Shown: positions 6,632 to 15,795, counted from the stretch's first letter. The stretch is DNA of 22,238 nt from an uncultured Clostridia bacterium (GCA_937919155.1 CALFPM010000136.1:1-22238), one strand, 5' to 3'. Notes: generated by a model from the sequence alone, not told the origin. Program-made: numbers and translations.

Positions 6632-8125
6632 ATGAGCAACGAACCCAACCGCACGAACACGGAATTTAAAGTTTACGACAGAAAATATGTCGGTGCAAAA
6701 GAAACTTTCGCATATCTTCTCAACGACTTTTCAAATGCGTTCAACATCGGTCAATATACTGACAGATTCATATGGGATGTTGTTAAGATTGACTTCAAGA
6801 CCAACGCACTGGTAAGCCTTTTTACGGGTGCTTGGGATATAATCAACGACCCTATAATTGCGGCTGTTGTTGATAAAACAAGAACAAGATGGGGAAAGTT
6901 CAGACCATACCTCGTTTCTTTTCAGATACCGATGACTCTTCTCGGCGCATTATATTGGTTCATCCCCTTCATTTTCCCCGGCACATCAGGCACCCATCTG
7001 CCGAAACTGATTTATTATTTTGCTTTCAATGTGGTCAACGAAACCGCAGGCACATTCACGAGCATTGCAAAAGCAGGATATATGACAACGGTTACACCAC
7101 ACCCGAATGACCGAGCGCGGCTGATTACCCTTGCCGAATTGCTTACAGGAATGATGGGCGAAGATTTACCCAACTACATAATGGGTGTTCTGATTGACCT
7201 TATCAACAACGGTTTCCTTAAATGGAAACTTCAGAATGTGTTCCTTGCCATGGGTCTGGGCACAAGCATTATTTCATCAGCCTGCACTCTTTATTTCTTC
7301 CTTGTTTCAAGAGAAAGGGTTATGCAATCCATCGAAGCACCCAGTGTTTTGCAAGGTCTTAAGGCTGTTATGAACAACTACCCTGTTCTTTTGATAACTC
7401 TCTCCGATTTTCTCGGCGGATTCAGTGTCGGTTCAAGCAGCACAAACTATTTTATTGATGTTCTCGGTTCTGCGTCCCTTCAAACGATTCTCAATCTTCC
7501 TTCAAGCGCAAACGGAACAATAAGCTATGCTTTTGTTAAACCAATCAGAGAAAAATTCTCAACAAAAGCAATATGGGTTTTCGAAGACCTTTACACAAGG
7601 TTCTGGATTATACTGCTGTTTATAATCGGCTCTATCAATAAAAATTATAAGAAACGTTTGCTTATGTGTATTCTTTTCGGCGTACAGGCTTGGTTTGACA
7701 AATGGGCGTTCGGAATACGAAAAGTTGTTAAAGCTGAACTTTATAACGAAGCAATGGATTACTGCGAATGGAAAAACGGATACCGAGTTGAAGCCACAAT
7801 CGGCGTTGCAAGAAACCTTATCACCAAGATTCAGAACATAGTTATGACATCGGTAAAAAGCCTCATTCTGAGTGCAATCGGATATGAACAGGGAATTACA
7901 ATCGGCACACAAAGCGATAAAACAAAGTGGTGGCTGTTTGCACTCTGCACAGGTATCCCTCAGATAACAGGTATCCTTGCCGTTATACCTAAGTTCCTTT
8001 ATCCCCTTTCGGGCAACCTCAGAAATCAGATGTATAATGAGCTCATGCAAAGAAGACGAGATATGAACGAAATGATGACAAAAGAAAGTAACGAAATAAC
8101 AATTAAAATAGAAGAAAGCGTTTAA
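6632..8125 (+). CDS. GPH-family sugar:cation symporter (MelB-like)
   Basis: This 497-residue membrane protein belongs to the glycoside-pentoside-hexuronide symporters of the major facilitator superfamily, which import sugars or glycosides with Na+ or H+. The signature TGAWDIINDPIIAAVVD plus TRTRWGKFRPY (65-93) aligns with MelB, where the two Asp of WDxxxDP bind the cation; here these are D69 and D73. About a dozen hydrophobic segments follow, and DYCEWKNGYRVEA in the C-terminal half matches the conserved EW/EKxTGxR loop. AAGGAGG (6618-6624) precedes the ATG by 7 bases. It is followed within 6 bases by an oxidoreductase gene, suggesting that the imported sugar or its acid is oxidised. The substrate cannot be read from sequence. 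Confidence 0.88.
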   Translation: MSNEPNRTNTEFKVYDRKYVGAKETFAYLLNDFSNAFNIGQYTDRFIWDVVKIDFKTNALVSLFTGAWDIINDPIIAAVVDKTRTRWGKFRPYLVSFQIPMTLLGALYWFIPFIFPGTSGTHLPKLIYYFAFNVVNETAGTFTSIAKAGYMTTVTPHPNDRARLITLAELLTGMMGEDLPNYIMGVLIDLINNGFLKWKLQNVFLAMGLGTSIISSACTLYFFLVSRERVMQSIEAPSVLQGLKAVMNNYPVLLITLSDFLGGFSVGSSSTNYFIDVLGSASLQTILNLPSSANGTISYAFVKPIREKFSTKAIWVFEDLYTRFWIILLFIIGSINKNYKKRLLMCILFGVQAWFDKWAFGIRKVVKAELYNEAMDYCEWKNGYRVEATIGVARNLITKIQNIVMTSVKSLILSAIGYEQGITIGTQSDKTKWWLFALCTGIPQITGILAVIPKFLYPLSGNLRNQMYNELMQRRRDMNEMMTKESNEITIKIEESV

Positions 8126-8131
8126 TACACT

Positions 8132-9412
8132 ATGGAAAACAGACCTTTAAAAACCATTATTGTCGGCGGAGGACACAGAAGCCTCACCTATGCCGACCTC
8201 GCCAATAAAGAAAGCGATAAAATGGAAATTGTCGGCATTGCAGACCCCGATGACAACCGAAGAAATTCAATTGCAAAGCTTTATAACATTCCGCCTGAAA
8301 ATTGTTTCAGAACCGCTGAAGAACTTGCACAGGCACCTAAGTTTGCCGATGCTGTTATAAACGGAACAATGGACCATGTTCATGTGGCAACCACAATCCC
8401 CTTGCTGAAAGCAGGATATGATGTTCTGCTTGAAAAACCTTTTTCGGTCAATGAAAAAGAAGCGAGGGAACTTGTTGAAGCTGCTCAGAAATACGGCAGA
8501 AAAGTTATGGTTTGCTTTGTTCTGAGATATGCACCTTTCTACAGAAAGATCAAAGATATTATTCTTTCGGGCGAAATCGGAAAAATCATCAGTATTGAAA
8601 CAAATGAATATGTGAGCTATCATCATATGTCCACAAGCCATGTAAGAGGCAAGTGGAACAATTCCGAGAAATGCCACAGTTCAATGCTTCTTGCAAAATG
8701 CTGCCACGACCTTGACATAATGATGTGGCTTATGAGCGAAACAAAGCCCGCAGTTGTTTCCAGTTTCGGCTGCAATATGCAGTTCACGCGTGAAAATGCA
8801 CCTGAGAACTCAGGAACAAGATGCCTTGTTGACTGTCCCCTTTCGGAAGATTGTCTTTATTCGGCAAAGCGTCTTTATATTGACCACCCCGACAGATGGT
8901 CGTTCTATGTATGGGATGCTCTTGAGCATCTTGAGAATCCCACGATTGAGGATAAAATTGAGTTGCTCAAAACCAGTCCTTACGGTGTTTGTGCTTACAA
9001 AAGCGATAACAATGTTGTTGACCATCAGACAGTCAGCGTAATGTTTGAAAGCGGCGCAACAGGCACTCACAATATGATTGGCGGCACAAGCTACGGCACG
9101 CGCACAATTCACATTACCGGAACAAAGGGAGTTATTGAGGGCGACTTCGAAAAAGGAGTCTTCACACTTTCAAAAATCGACCCCAGACCCGGATGTGAAC
9201 ACGAGGACACTGTAATTGATGTTAAAATCGACAACGACTCTCACGGCGGCGGCGACCTTGACCTTGTTCGTGACTTTGTTGCATATGCAAGAGGAGAAAA
9301 CCCCAGCGTTTCCTGCACAAGCATAACCGATTCCCTTCTCGGTCACCTTGTTGTTTTCCTTGCAGACAAATCAAGAGAAAACGGCGGATACCCCGAAAAA
9401 GTAATATTATAA
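8132..9412 (+). CDS. Gfo/Idh/MocA-family NAD(P)-dependent oxidoreductase
   Basis: The 426-residue protein has an N-terminal Rossmann fold (TIIVGGGHRS, 8-17, with acidic D38 after the second strand) and the family signature EKPFSV (101-106) whose Lys helps catalysis. CHDLDIMMW (191-199) supplies the family's H/D catalytic pair. Members oxidise sugars, inositols or N-acetyl sugars. A cysteine group, C231-x3-C235-x5-C241 followed by LYSAKRLY, sits in the C-terminal domain and recurs in one subgroup of the family; it may hold a metal. No good Shine-Dalgarno precedes the ATG, and the gene starts 6 bases after the symporter stop, so translational coupling is likely. The substrate is unknown. Confidence 0.88.
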   Translation: MENRPLKTIIVGGGHRSLTYADLANKESDKMEIVGIADPDDNRRNSIAKLYNIPPENCFRTAEELAQAPKFADAVINGTMDHVHVATTIPLLKAGYDVLLEKPFSVNEKEARELVEAAQKYGRKVMVCFVLRYAPFYRKIKDIILSGEIGKIISIETNEYVSYHHMSTSHVRGKWNNSEKCHSSMLLAKCCHDLDIMMWLMSETKPAVVSSFGCNMQFTRENAPENSGTRCLVDCPLSEDCLYSAKRLYIDHPDRWSFYVWDALEHLENPTIEDKIELLKTSPYGVCAYKSDNNVVDHQTVSVMFESGATGTHNMIGGTSYGTRTIHITGTKGVIEGDFEKGVFTLSKIDPRPGCEHEDTVIDVKIDNDSHGGGDLDLVRDFVAYARGENPSVSCTSITDSLLGHLVVFLADKSRENGGYPEKVIL

Positions 9413-9417
9413 AAAAC

Positions 9418-9448
9418 GCCCGAGGCTTTAGTTGCCTCGGGCATTTTG
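9418..9448. terminator. Bidirectional terminator between converging genes
   Basis: A 9-base-pair GC-rich stem (gcccgaggc 9418-9426, gcctcgggc 9434-9442) with a 7-base loop has an A-run on the left and T-rich sequence on the right, so it can stop the oxidoreductase transcript and the SPFH-gene transcript from the other side. Confidence 0.88.
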
Positions 9449-9450
9449 CT

Positions 9451-10761
9451 TTATTTCACATCATTTTCATCAAATTTGTCTCCGCATTCAGGGCAGAAGT
9501 TCGGAGGATTCTTGGGGTCTTCAGGTTTCCAGCCACATTTATCGCACTGATAAAGAGGTGCACCTTCAGGTTTTTTCTGTCCGCAATCGGAGCAGAATTT
9601 GCCTTTGTTCACTGCACCGCAGGAACAGGTCCAGCCTTCTGCATCAGGTTTCTTTGCACCGCACTCAGTGCAGAAATTGCCGCTCACCGTTGCACCGCAA
9701 GCGCATTTCCAACCGCTCTGTGCTGCAGCTGCCTGCTGCTGTTGTTGCTGAACACCCGTGTTATACATTTGTGCCGCATTGAATCCGCCGCCTGCGTTCA
9801 TTGCCATACCCATGCCCATAAAACCTGTCATTGCGCCGTTGGGGTTATTGGCTGCACCTTCCATTGCACTTGCCTGAGCATCCGTCATTCTGCCTGCCAT
9901 CATAAAGGGATTTGAACCCATTGTTGCGGCATCTTCCAGCTGATTAATTTTATTCATATCATCCTCTGTAAGGGTGATAGGATTGATCGCAATGGATTCA
10001 ACAGAAATACCTCGGCGGTCTGTCCAATCAGACTTAAGAGCAACATTCATAGCATCCTTAAGTTCATTTGTATGAGCAGGAATCTGCGCAGGACGGAGTT
10101 CAAGCTCTGTAAGCTTTGCAAAAGCGGGTTGAAGTGCAGAAATAAACTCTGTTTTGAGCTGCATATCAATCTGCTCTCTTCTGTATTCATCGCCGACATT
10201 GCCAGCAACCTTTGTGTAAAAAAGAATCGGATCGGATATTGTATATGAATAGATACCGTTACATCTAACCTGAACGGTTCTGCTCATTCCGATACGCTTG
10301 TTAACAACCTCAAACATAATGGGATTTGCGGTGCCGAACTTGTTATCAAGAATTTCCTTTGTGTTAAAATAATATACTCTCTGGTCTTTACCGGTATCAC
10401 CGCCATAGGTAAAACGCTTGCCTATAAGCTTGAATGTTTCCTTAAGGCTGTCGCCGAATTTACCCGAGAAAATGCTGGGTTCTGTTGAGCTGTCATAAGT
10501 GTATTCACCGGGTTCTGCACAAACTTCAACAACCTTGCCCTGCTCAACGATAATCATACACTGACCGTCTGCAACAGCAATACCTGAGCCGTTTGAAATA
10601 ATATTTTCACTGCCTTTTGTATTTGAACTTCTTCCGCTGATACGCTTCTGACCTTTCGTCATCAGAACATCGTTTTCAAGTGATTCGCAATAGAAAAATT
10701 CTTTCCACTGATCTGCCAGAACTCCGCCGAGTGCGCCTATGCCTGCTTTAATAAGTCCCAT
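9451..10761 (-). CDS. SPFH-domain protein with three C-terminal zinc ribbons (YdjI-like)
   Basis: Residues 1-20 form an amphipathic helix and residues about 25-270 an SPFH/flotillin-type domain like Bacillus YdjI, a protein connected with membrane-stress complexes (also called virion core-like). A Met/Gly/Ala-rich region (281-335) and a Gln stretch (338-343) follow, then three zinc ribbons: C353/C355/C364/C367, C379/C381/C390/C393, and a rubredoxin-like C406/C409/C423/C426. No transmembrane segment is seen; it likely sits on the inner face of the membrane. AAAGGAG precedes the ATG. It lies 22 bases after the sialidase-like gene and is the last gene of the minus-strand unit. Its tie to the carbohydrate genes is unexplained. 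Confidence 0.86.
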   Translation of the reverse strand: MGLIKAGIGALGGVLADQWKEFFYCESLENDVLMTKGQKRISGRSSNTKGSENIISNGSGIAVADGQCMIIVEQGKVVEVCAEPGEYTYDSSTEPSIFSGKFGDSLKETFKLIGKRFTYGGDTGKDQRVYYFNTKEILDNKFGTANPIMFEVVNKRIGMSRTVQVRCNGIYSYTISDPILFYTKVAGNVGDEYRREQIDMQLKTEFISALQPAFAKLTELELRPAQIPAHTNELKDAMNVALKSDWTDRRGISVESIAINPITLTEDDMNKINQLEDAATMGSNPFMMAGRMTDAQASAMEGAANNPNGAMTGFMGMGMAMNAGGGFNAAQMYNTGVQQQQQQAAAAQSGWKCACGATVSGNFCTECGAKKPDAEGWTCSCGAVNKGKFCSDCGQKKPEGAPLYQCDKCGWKPEDPKNPPNFCPECGDKFDENDVK

Positions 10762-10783
10762 ATTTATTTCTCCTTTCGAAAAG

Positions 10784-12046
10784 TTATTTTATTAATTTAT
10801 CAACATCAGAAAGCTTGATACGCTTTGAAACGACATATGTTTTATAGCTGCCATCGGCTTTCTTTTCTCCGAAATTACCGTATGTTGAGGTAACAACAGT
10901 TCCATCGTCCAGAACAACATTGCCGCAATAACCCGTGTCGGCGTTTGCGGAAATATGAGGCTCTGTCTGCTTTTCAAGATATGTGTGGGCAAGCTTGATT
11001 CTGTACTGACCCTCCGTGCCGTTCTTCAGGTCATCATATGTGCCTACCCAGGCAACCCAACCCTCACTGTACCAGTTTTTCATATTTTCAACGGAGTTTC
11101 TCTTTATCTTCTCTTTATCTCTTTCAATCGAACGGAAAGTAATAAAAAGTCTTCCGTCTGGCGTATAGTCTGCCTTGTGACGCTCACCGTTAAGCGCAGA
11201 CGGCACAAAAACAGGCTCGGACCAGGTCTTGCCTTCATCGTTCGAAAAAGAAAGAAGACTGTTATAATTTTTGTTGTTACTGCGGGCAATAAGGCAAAGC
11301 TCATCTCCCTTGCCGCAATCGGAGCGAACAACCTCAACCTCACACATATTAGCCTTTTTTTCTATTGAACGGTGCTGTGCAAAATAAGGCTCGGGTTTGC
11401 TCCACACGGGTTTACCGTTTTCAAAAGAAAGAATTGTTTTGTAATTCACAAAGTCGGGATTGTGGAAAAATGCCATCCATTTATCAACAAAAACACCGTT
11501 TTCTTTAAGTCTTGTGAGAGAAGCCATCGAAACAATGGGTATAACAGTAAAATCATGTTTCTTTGAGAAGCAAAGTTCAAACTCACTCCATGTTTTTCCC
11601 TCATCATCGGAAAGGGAAAAATTAAATCCGCCGATTGTTCCTTTTCCGTCACGCCAATTGGGATTGCCGGAAACAAGCAGGATTTTATCGGGTGTTCCGT
11701 CTGAAAATTCAAGACGGTAAACAGTAGGGGTTTCTCTTGAAGTTGCCCAGGATTCAGGCATATTTTCAATCTGAGAATCGTATGTAACACCACCGTCACG
11801 GCTTATACGGCTCCTGATTGCACCTTTACCGTGACCTGAGGGATAAACATCGAGTATGCTACCGTCTTTAAGTAAAATCGCGTCAGGATGACCGATATAA
11901 TCAAGTCCGTTATCAACAACAGAAAATTCATAAAGATATTTAAGGTCATCAGGTGTATCCTTTGGCATAACATCAAGTCTGACCATAGGAATTGAATAAT
12001 CCCCTGCACCGTTTCCAAAAGATTTTTCAAAAAATTTCAAACACAT
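10784..12046 (-). CDS. Sialidase-like BNR/Asp-box beta-propeller protein
   Basis: This 420-residue protein shows repeated Asp-box motifs (S-x-D-x-G-x-T-W/Y): SRDGGVTY, SDDEGKTW and SNDEGKTW, which mark the six-bladed propeller of exo-sialidases (GH33-like). Blocks such as YIGHPDAILLKDGS and YPSGHGKG near the N-terminus resemble clostridial sialidase-annotated proteins. The classical FRIP motif with its first substrate Arg is not obvious; the nearest match is YSIP, so sialic acid specificity is uncertain. No signal peptide is present, so it probably acts inside the cell on an imported glycoside. Its ATG lies 2 bases after the alpha-galactosidase stop, with AAGGTG inside that gene, indicating translational coupling. 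Confidence 0.72.
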   Translation of the reverse strand: MCLKFFEKSFGNGAGDYSIPMVRLDVMPKDTPDDLKYLYEFSVVDNGLDYIGHPDAILLKDGSILDVYPSGHGKGAIRSRISRDGGVTYDSQIENMPESWATSRETPTVYRLEFSDGTPDKILLVSGNPNWRDGKGTIGGFNFSLSDDEGKTWSEFELCFSKKHDFTVIPIVSMASLTRLKENGVFVDKWMAFFHNPDFVNYKTILSFENGKPVWSKPEPYFAQHRSIEKKANMCEVEVVRSDCGKGDELCLIARSNNKNYNSLLSFSNDEGKTWSEPVFVPSALNGERHKADYTPDGRLFITFRSIERDKEKIKRNSVENMKNWYSEGWVAWVGTYDDLKNGTEGQYRIKLAHTYLEKQTEPHISANADTGYCGNVVLDDGTVVTSTYGNFGEKKADGSYKTYVVSKRIKLSDVDKLIK

Positions 12047-12048
12047 AA

Positions 12049-13776
12049 TTATTTCACCTTTACTTTAAATAATCTGACTCCGTGGCCGGGAACTTTCGCG
12101 CCGAATGTATCGTTAACAACAAATTTTTCTCCGTTCCACAAATCATTCAGTAAAAATTCTTCACTTTCAGGCGTATCAACAAAAGTATTTCTGATTATCT
12201 CGCAAACAGAAAAAACCATTTCGGTTTCACTGCTTGCTTTGTTGAACAAACAAACGGCAAATTCACCGTTAACCAGAGGCTTGACAAGAATATCCTCGGC
12301 ACCGTTTGTTTTTATTCTGCGGCATTGCACACCGAGTGCATCCTGATCAATCGCAATAACATCCTTGTTTGTCAGTATCTTGTAAGTCGGATTTTCCGTA
12401 TCAACCGAACCGTCTTCAAGAATGAATTTTCTGATATCATTACCGAGTATAAGAGGTGCAGCCATCATACACCAAAGAGTAAAATGAGATTTGTTTTCTT
12501 CAAATGTAAGATTGCCGTTGCCAACCTCAAGCATATCAGGGTCATTCCAAGCACCGATTCCCGAATGCTTGTAAAGAAGAACATTGAATTCATAAATTCC
12601 GAGAATCGACATCCATTTCGGCATAATATCGGGGGTTGTTCTCCAGAGGTTACCTGCGTGTGAACCCCAGTTCCACGGAAAATTCCGTCCCCATTCACAA
12701 ATTGAGAATACAATAGGCTTTTCTTCCGTACCGTTTCTGAGGGCAAATTCACGGGTTGCTCTTTTCAGCTCTCTTCCCATATTTGCATATTGAATAGCCG
12801 CACTGTCCTGCCTTGAGGCAACAGGGTTATAAATGCTGATTGTATTCACACCTGCATTAAGCTTTATCTTAAGCTGATGTCTGCCGTCTGCAGTGAACGA
12901 TTTGGTTGCAGGCAGGAACGTACGGTAAACATCAGTGCCGTTAACAAGAATTTCCGCATATTTATTACTGTTGCTCTTTTTTCTTATGCAAAGAGTCAGG
13001 ACATAATCGCCGTCATTTTCAACAACCACATCACGGAATTCACAGGTTCCCAAATTTGATGAAATACCCGTTATATATTTACCGCTGACAAGTTTTGTGT
13101 CATCAACAATCTTTGCCTCTCCTGTGAGGAAAGCCTGCTCTGCGGTGTATTCTTTTCCGTCAGTTCTCCCTGCTTCGGCAATAATGATTTTTTCAATTTT
13201 CGGTGCAAGCGATGGTATGGGTACATTATGACAAAAATCATACTTAAAGTATTCTATACCCCACTCTGCAAATGTATCGGCATCAATCGCTTCATTTCCG
13301 AGGCTTGCAGGTAAATCTTCACAGGTCAAAGTACCGTTTGAGCTGTAAATACCCAACTTCATACCGAATGCATTTACTTTTTCAACCAAAGCCTTGATTC
13401 CGCTCGGAAAGGCACCGAAATCGCCCTGCAATCTGCCGTTTTCATCTCTCATTGAAGACTGCCAGCAATCATCAATATTCACATATTTATAGCCGCAATC
13501 GACAAGACCGCTTTCCTTCATTGCCAGTGCGGTTTCATAAATCAGATCTTCATTAATCCTGTTTCTGAAAAGATTCCAGCTTGACCAACCCATAGGAGGC
13601 GTCAGCGCAACTCCGTTATCATATGGTTCCGAAGCATCATAGGTAAGCTTAACTGAGTTGACCGCTTTTTTGGCAATAAGCTGAGGATTCATGTCATCGG
13701 GATCTTTTTCTTTAATAAATTTTGCCGCTGCTGCCGCACCCGCCGCAAGCAAAGCTGCAGAAAAAATTCCGCCCAT
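12049..13776 (-). CDS. GH27 alpha-galactosidase with internal CBM-like domain
   Basis: The 575-residue protein starts its catalytic barrel at LTPPMGWSSWN (58-68), followed by NIDDCW (100-105), nucleophile Asp180 in FKYDFC and SICEWG (358-363). The proposed acid/base is Asp383 in WRTTPDI, by alignment with human alpha-galactosidase A (WRNFADI). GAWNDPDMLEVGN (408-420) and the C-terminal beta domain complete the family pattern. Residues about 205-325 interrupt the barrel with a beta-sandwich like CBM35/CBM6 (YTAEQA start, AGVNTISIYNP end). The N-terminus has a hydrophobic Ala-rich helix (3-20) followed by positive residues, possibly a membrane tether, not a cleaved signal peptide. It removes terminal alpha-linked galactose or a related sugar, probably inside the cell. 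It starts 18 bases after the solute-binding gene. Confidence 0.88.
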   Translation of the reverse strand: MGGIFSAALLAAGAAAAAKFIKEKDPDDMNPQLIAKKAVNSVKLTYDASEPYDNGVALTPPMGWSSWNLFRNRINEDLIYETALAMKESGLVDCGYKYVNIDDCWQSSMRDENGRLQGDFGAFPSGIKALVEKVNAFGMKLGIYSSNGTLTCEDLPASLGNEAIDADTFAEWGIEYFKYDFCHNVPIPSLAPKIEKIIIAEAGRTDGKEYTAEQAFLTGEAKIVDDTKLVSGKYITGISSNLGTCEFRDVVVENDGDYVLTLCIRKKSNSNKYAEILVNGTDVYRTFLPATKSFTADGRHQLKIKLNAGVNTISIYNPVASRQDSAAIQYANMGRELKRATREFALRNGTEEKPIVFSICEWGRNFPWNWGSHAGNLWRTTPDIMPKWMSILGIYEFNVLLYKHSGIGAWNDPDMLEVGNGNLTFEENKSHFTLWCMMAAPLILGNDIRKFILEDGSVDTENPTYKILTNKDVIAIDQDALGVQCRRIKTNGAEDILVKPLVNGEFAVCLFNKASSETEMVFSVCEIIRNTFVDTPESEEFLLNDLWNGEKFVVNDTFGAKVPGHGVRLFKVKVK

Positions 13777-13794
13777 ATCTCTTCCTGCCTTTCA

Positions 13795-15729
13795 TCAATT
13801 CTTTTTCAGAAGCGGAATACAGTAGGTAAACCCATCCATATCCGTTATATTGTCAAATGAGTCGGGGTTAACCGTATCCGTGTTATAAACAGTCATTTTC
13901 TGTTGCTGATATAAGGGGCATTCCACTGCCTGCTCCATCACAAGTTCCATAAGTTGTGACGTCATCTGTGACTTATTGTAGAATCCGGCAGCCGATCGAA
14001 TTGCAGAAGTTAAAGTGTCAATTTCCGCTGTGTTGATGCCGGTTTTATTGTTTCTTCCGCTGCTGTTAAAATAATCAAATTTATCGCAGGTATTGCCGTC
14101 ATAAACAGGCTCAACCCACATGTCGGCTTTGCCGGATAAAATAGCCGCGGCAAGAGTCGATTCATCAGTAACGGAAATATTGAGTGTTATCCCTTTATTG
14201 AAAAGAATATCCTTGTACGACATTATTGCAGAATAAGCAAGGTCACTTTCCTCTCCGCAATAATAAAGGTTGACGGATGTTATTTTTTCGCCTGAACCCA
14301 TACTGTAAACGGTAAATGCACTTTCGCTGTAGTATGACTGAGTAACACCTGACGGATATTCTTCAAATCTGACACTTATGGGTCTGAGAGGTCTTGTGTA
14401 ATAAGAACCAATCTGCGATTCCACCGCCTGATTAACATTGCAAACTCCTATAAGTGCCTTGCGTGCCGATAAGTCGAGCGTTCTTGTATTAAGGAAAAGC
14501 GAATAATAATAATCACAGTCTTCTATGAAATAACGAACCTTTTTGTTCGAGAGTCCGTTAATCGAGTCGGCAGTTGCATTTGTTTCCGCAACATCGATTT
14601 TACCTGATGAAACCAGCTTTACAGGGTCCTTTTCCCCGGAAATCTCAATAAATCTCAGAGAAGAAAAATCACAGTTTTCTTCGTAATACTTGTTTGCATA
14701 AAGCAATGCTTCCCCTTCGGAATATTCAGCCATGACATATGCGCCGGAACAAACTTCGAACCCGTCAAGTTCTTTTACTTTCTCGGCTGAGCCCTTAACA
14801 TATTCTGCCGAGAGGCTTGCTTTAGGCACAAGCAGAGCATTCAACTCAGAAATAGCATTTATATTTCTTGAATTAAAAAGAACTGTGCAGGTATAATCGT
14901 TAACCTTTTTGATTCCCGAAATGCTTTCAACATCTGCACCGTCAGCATAATTGCTTTTGATGTAATTGGTGTAAAGTAAGTCTCTGTACCAGTTTTCGGG
15001 ATTATAAGCAAGAGGATTACTCTCTGCCTCCGCTCTTGCCACAAGTTTTGTAACAGATTCGGCAGAAGGGTTACTTCCCAGATCTTCAATTGCCTCACCG
15101 TAACCTGATTTTCTTAAGTATTCTTCCCAACTGATGCCCGAGGGAGAAAGAGAAGAAAGATTGCCGTCAAACTTACCCTCAAGCTTTGTTTCAACAAGAT
15201 AATCAACATAATCATCGGTTTCTATTGTGGTGAGAGTGTAATTCTTTTTAATTTTATCTTCTATTTTCTCAATCGAAGCTTCATAATTCTTATCATCAAA
15301 ATAATATTCGCGAAGTCCCTCGATATCGTTAAGGTACCAATTGCTGTAATATCCGTCATAAGAAGCATCCGCTATGAAATGATAAAAGAAAATCACATCG
15401 TCTATTGTAACATTTGTGCCGTCCGAAAACATAAGATTATTGTTTATCGAAACCGTGTATTCAACCTGAGAATCGTTCAGAAATTCGTATGAAATTCCGC
15501 CGCTGTAATTAACGAGCTTATTGCTGCCGTTGCGGCGCTGAATGCTCCTGAACATCTGCAGAACAACTTCTCTGTCAGCATCAGACTCAGCATAAAAAGG
15601 GTTGAATTCACAAGTCAGACCCTCAACTCCGATTTTGAGTTCTTCTGAGCTTTCAACTCCCTTGCAGGAAGATAAAACCAAAACAGAAAGGCATAACAAT
15701 ATTGAAACAAGAGATTTGAATGTTTTCAT
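13795..15729 (-). CDS. Solute-binding lipoprotein, OppA/DppA-like (family 5)
   Basis: This 644-residue protein begins with a lipoprotein signal: MKTFKSLVSILLCLSVLVLS then lipobox LSSC with Cys22. The mature part follows the extracellular solute-binding protein family 5 pattern: PFYAESDADREVVLQMF early, a FSDGTNVTIDDVIFFYHF block typical of the family, and SARKALIGVCNVNQAV in the second lobe. Family members feed peptides, or sometimes oligosaccharides and nickel, to ABC importers. No permease or ATPase gene lies in the window, so it may serve as an orphan binding protein or use a shared transporter. It is longer than many OppA proteins because of an inserted region around residues 130-260. It heads the unit with the alpha-galactosidase and sialidase-like genes. 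Confidence 0.82.
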   Translation of the reverse strand: MKTFKSLVSILLCLSVLVLSSCKGVESSEELKIGVEGLTCEFNPFYAESDADREVVLQMFRSIQRRNGSNKLVNYSGGISYEFLNDSQVEYTVSINNNLMFSDGTNVTIDDVIFFYHFIADASYDGYYSNWYLNDIEGLREYYFDDKNYEASIEKIEDKIKKNYTLTTIETDDYVDYLVETKLEGKFDGNLSSLSPSGISWEEYLRKSGYGEAIEDLGSNPSAESVTKLVARAEAESNPLAYNPENWYRDLLYTNYIKSNYADGADVESISGIKKVNDYTCTVLFNSRNINAISELNALLVPKASLSAEYVKGSAEKVKELDGFEVCSGAYVMAEYSEGEALLYANKYYEENCDFSSLRFIEISGEKDPVKLVSSGKIDVAETNATADSINGLSNKKVRYFIEDCDYYYSLFLNTRTLDLSARKALIGVCNVNQAVESQIGSYYTRPLRPISVRFEEYPSGVTQSYYSESAFTVYSMGSGEKITSVNLYYCGEESDLAYSAIMSYKDILFNKGITLNISVTDESTLAAAILSGKADMWVEPVYDGNTCDKFDYFNSSGRNNKTGINTAEIDTLTSAIRSAAGFYNKSQMTSQLMELVMEQAVECPLYQQQKMTVYNTDTVNPDSFDNITDMDGFTYCIPLLKKN

Positions 15730-15766
15730 AAAACAAATAATACCTCATTTTTTACATTATGAATTT

Positions 15767-15795
15767 ATTTTATCACATCATAAACAACTATACAA
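15767..15795 (-). promoter_or_regulatory. Possible promoter of the four-gene unit
   Basis: On the minus strand TTGTAT (plus 15790-15795), a 17-base spacer and TAAAAT (15767-15772) lie 38 bases before the lipoprotein start. The region is very AT-rich, so other combinations are possible. Confidence 0.45.

Noticed and set aside
7559..8050. 163-residue minus-strand frame inside the symporter gene
   Set aside because: Complementary shadow of a well-supported membrane-protein gene; Cys/His-rich in a random pattern and without start signals.
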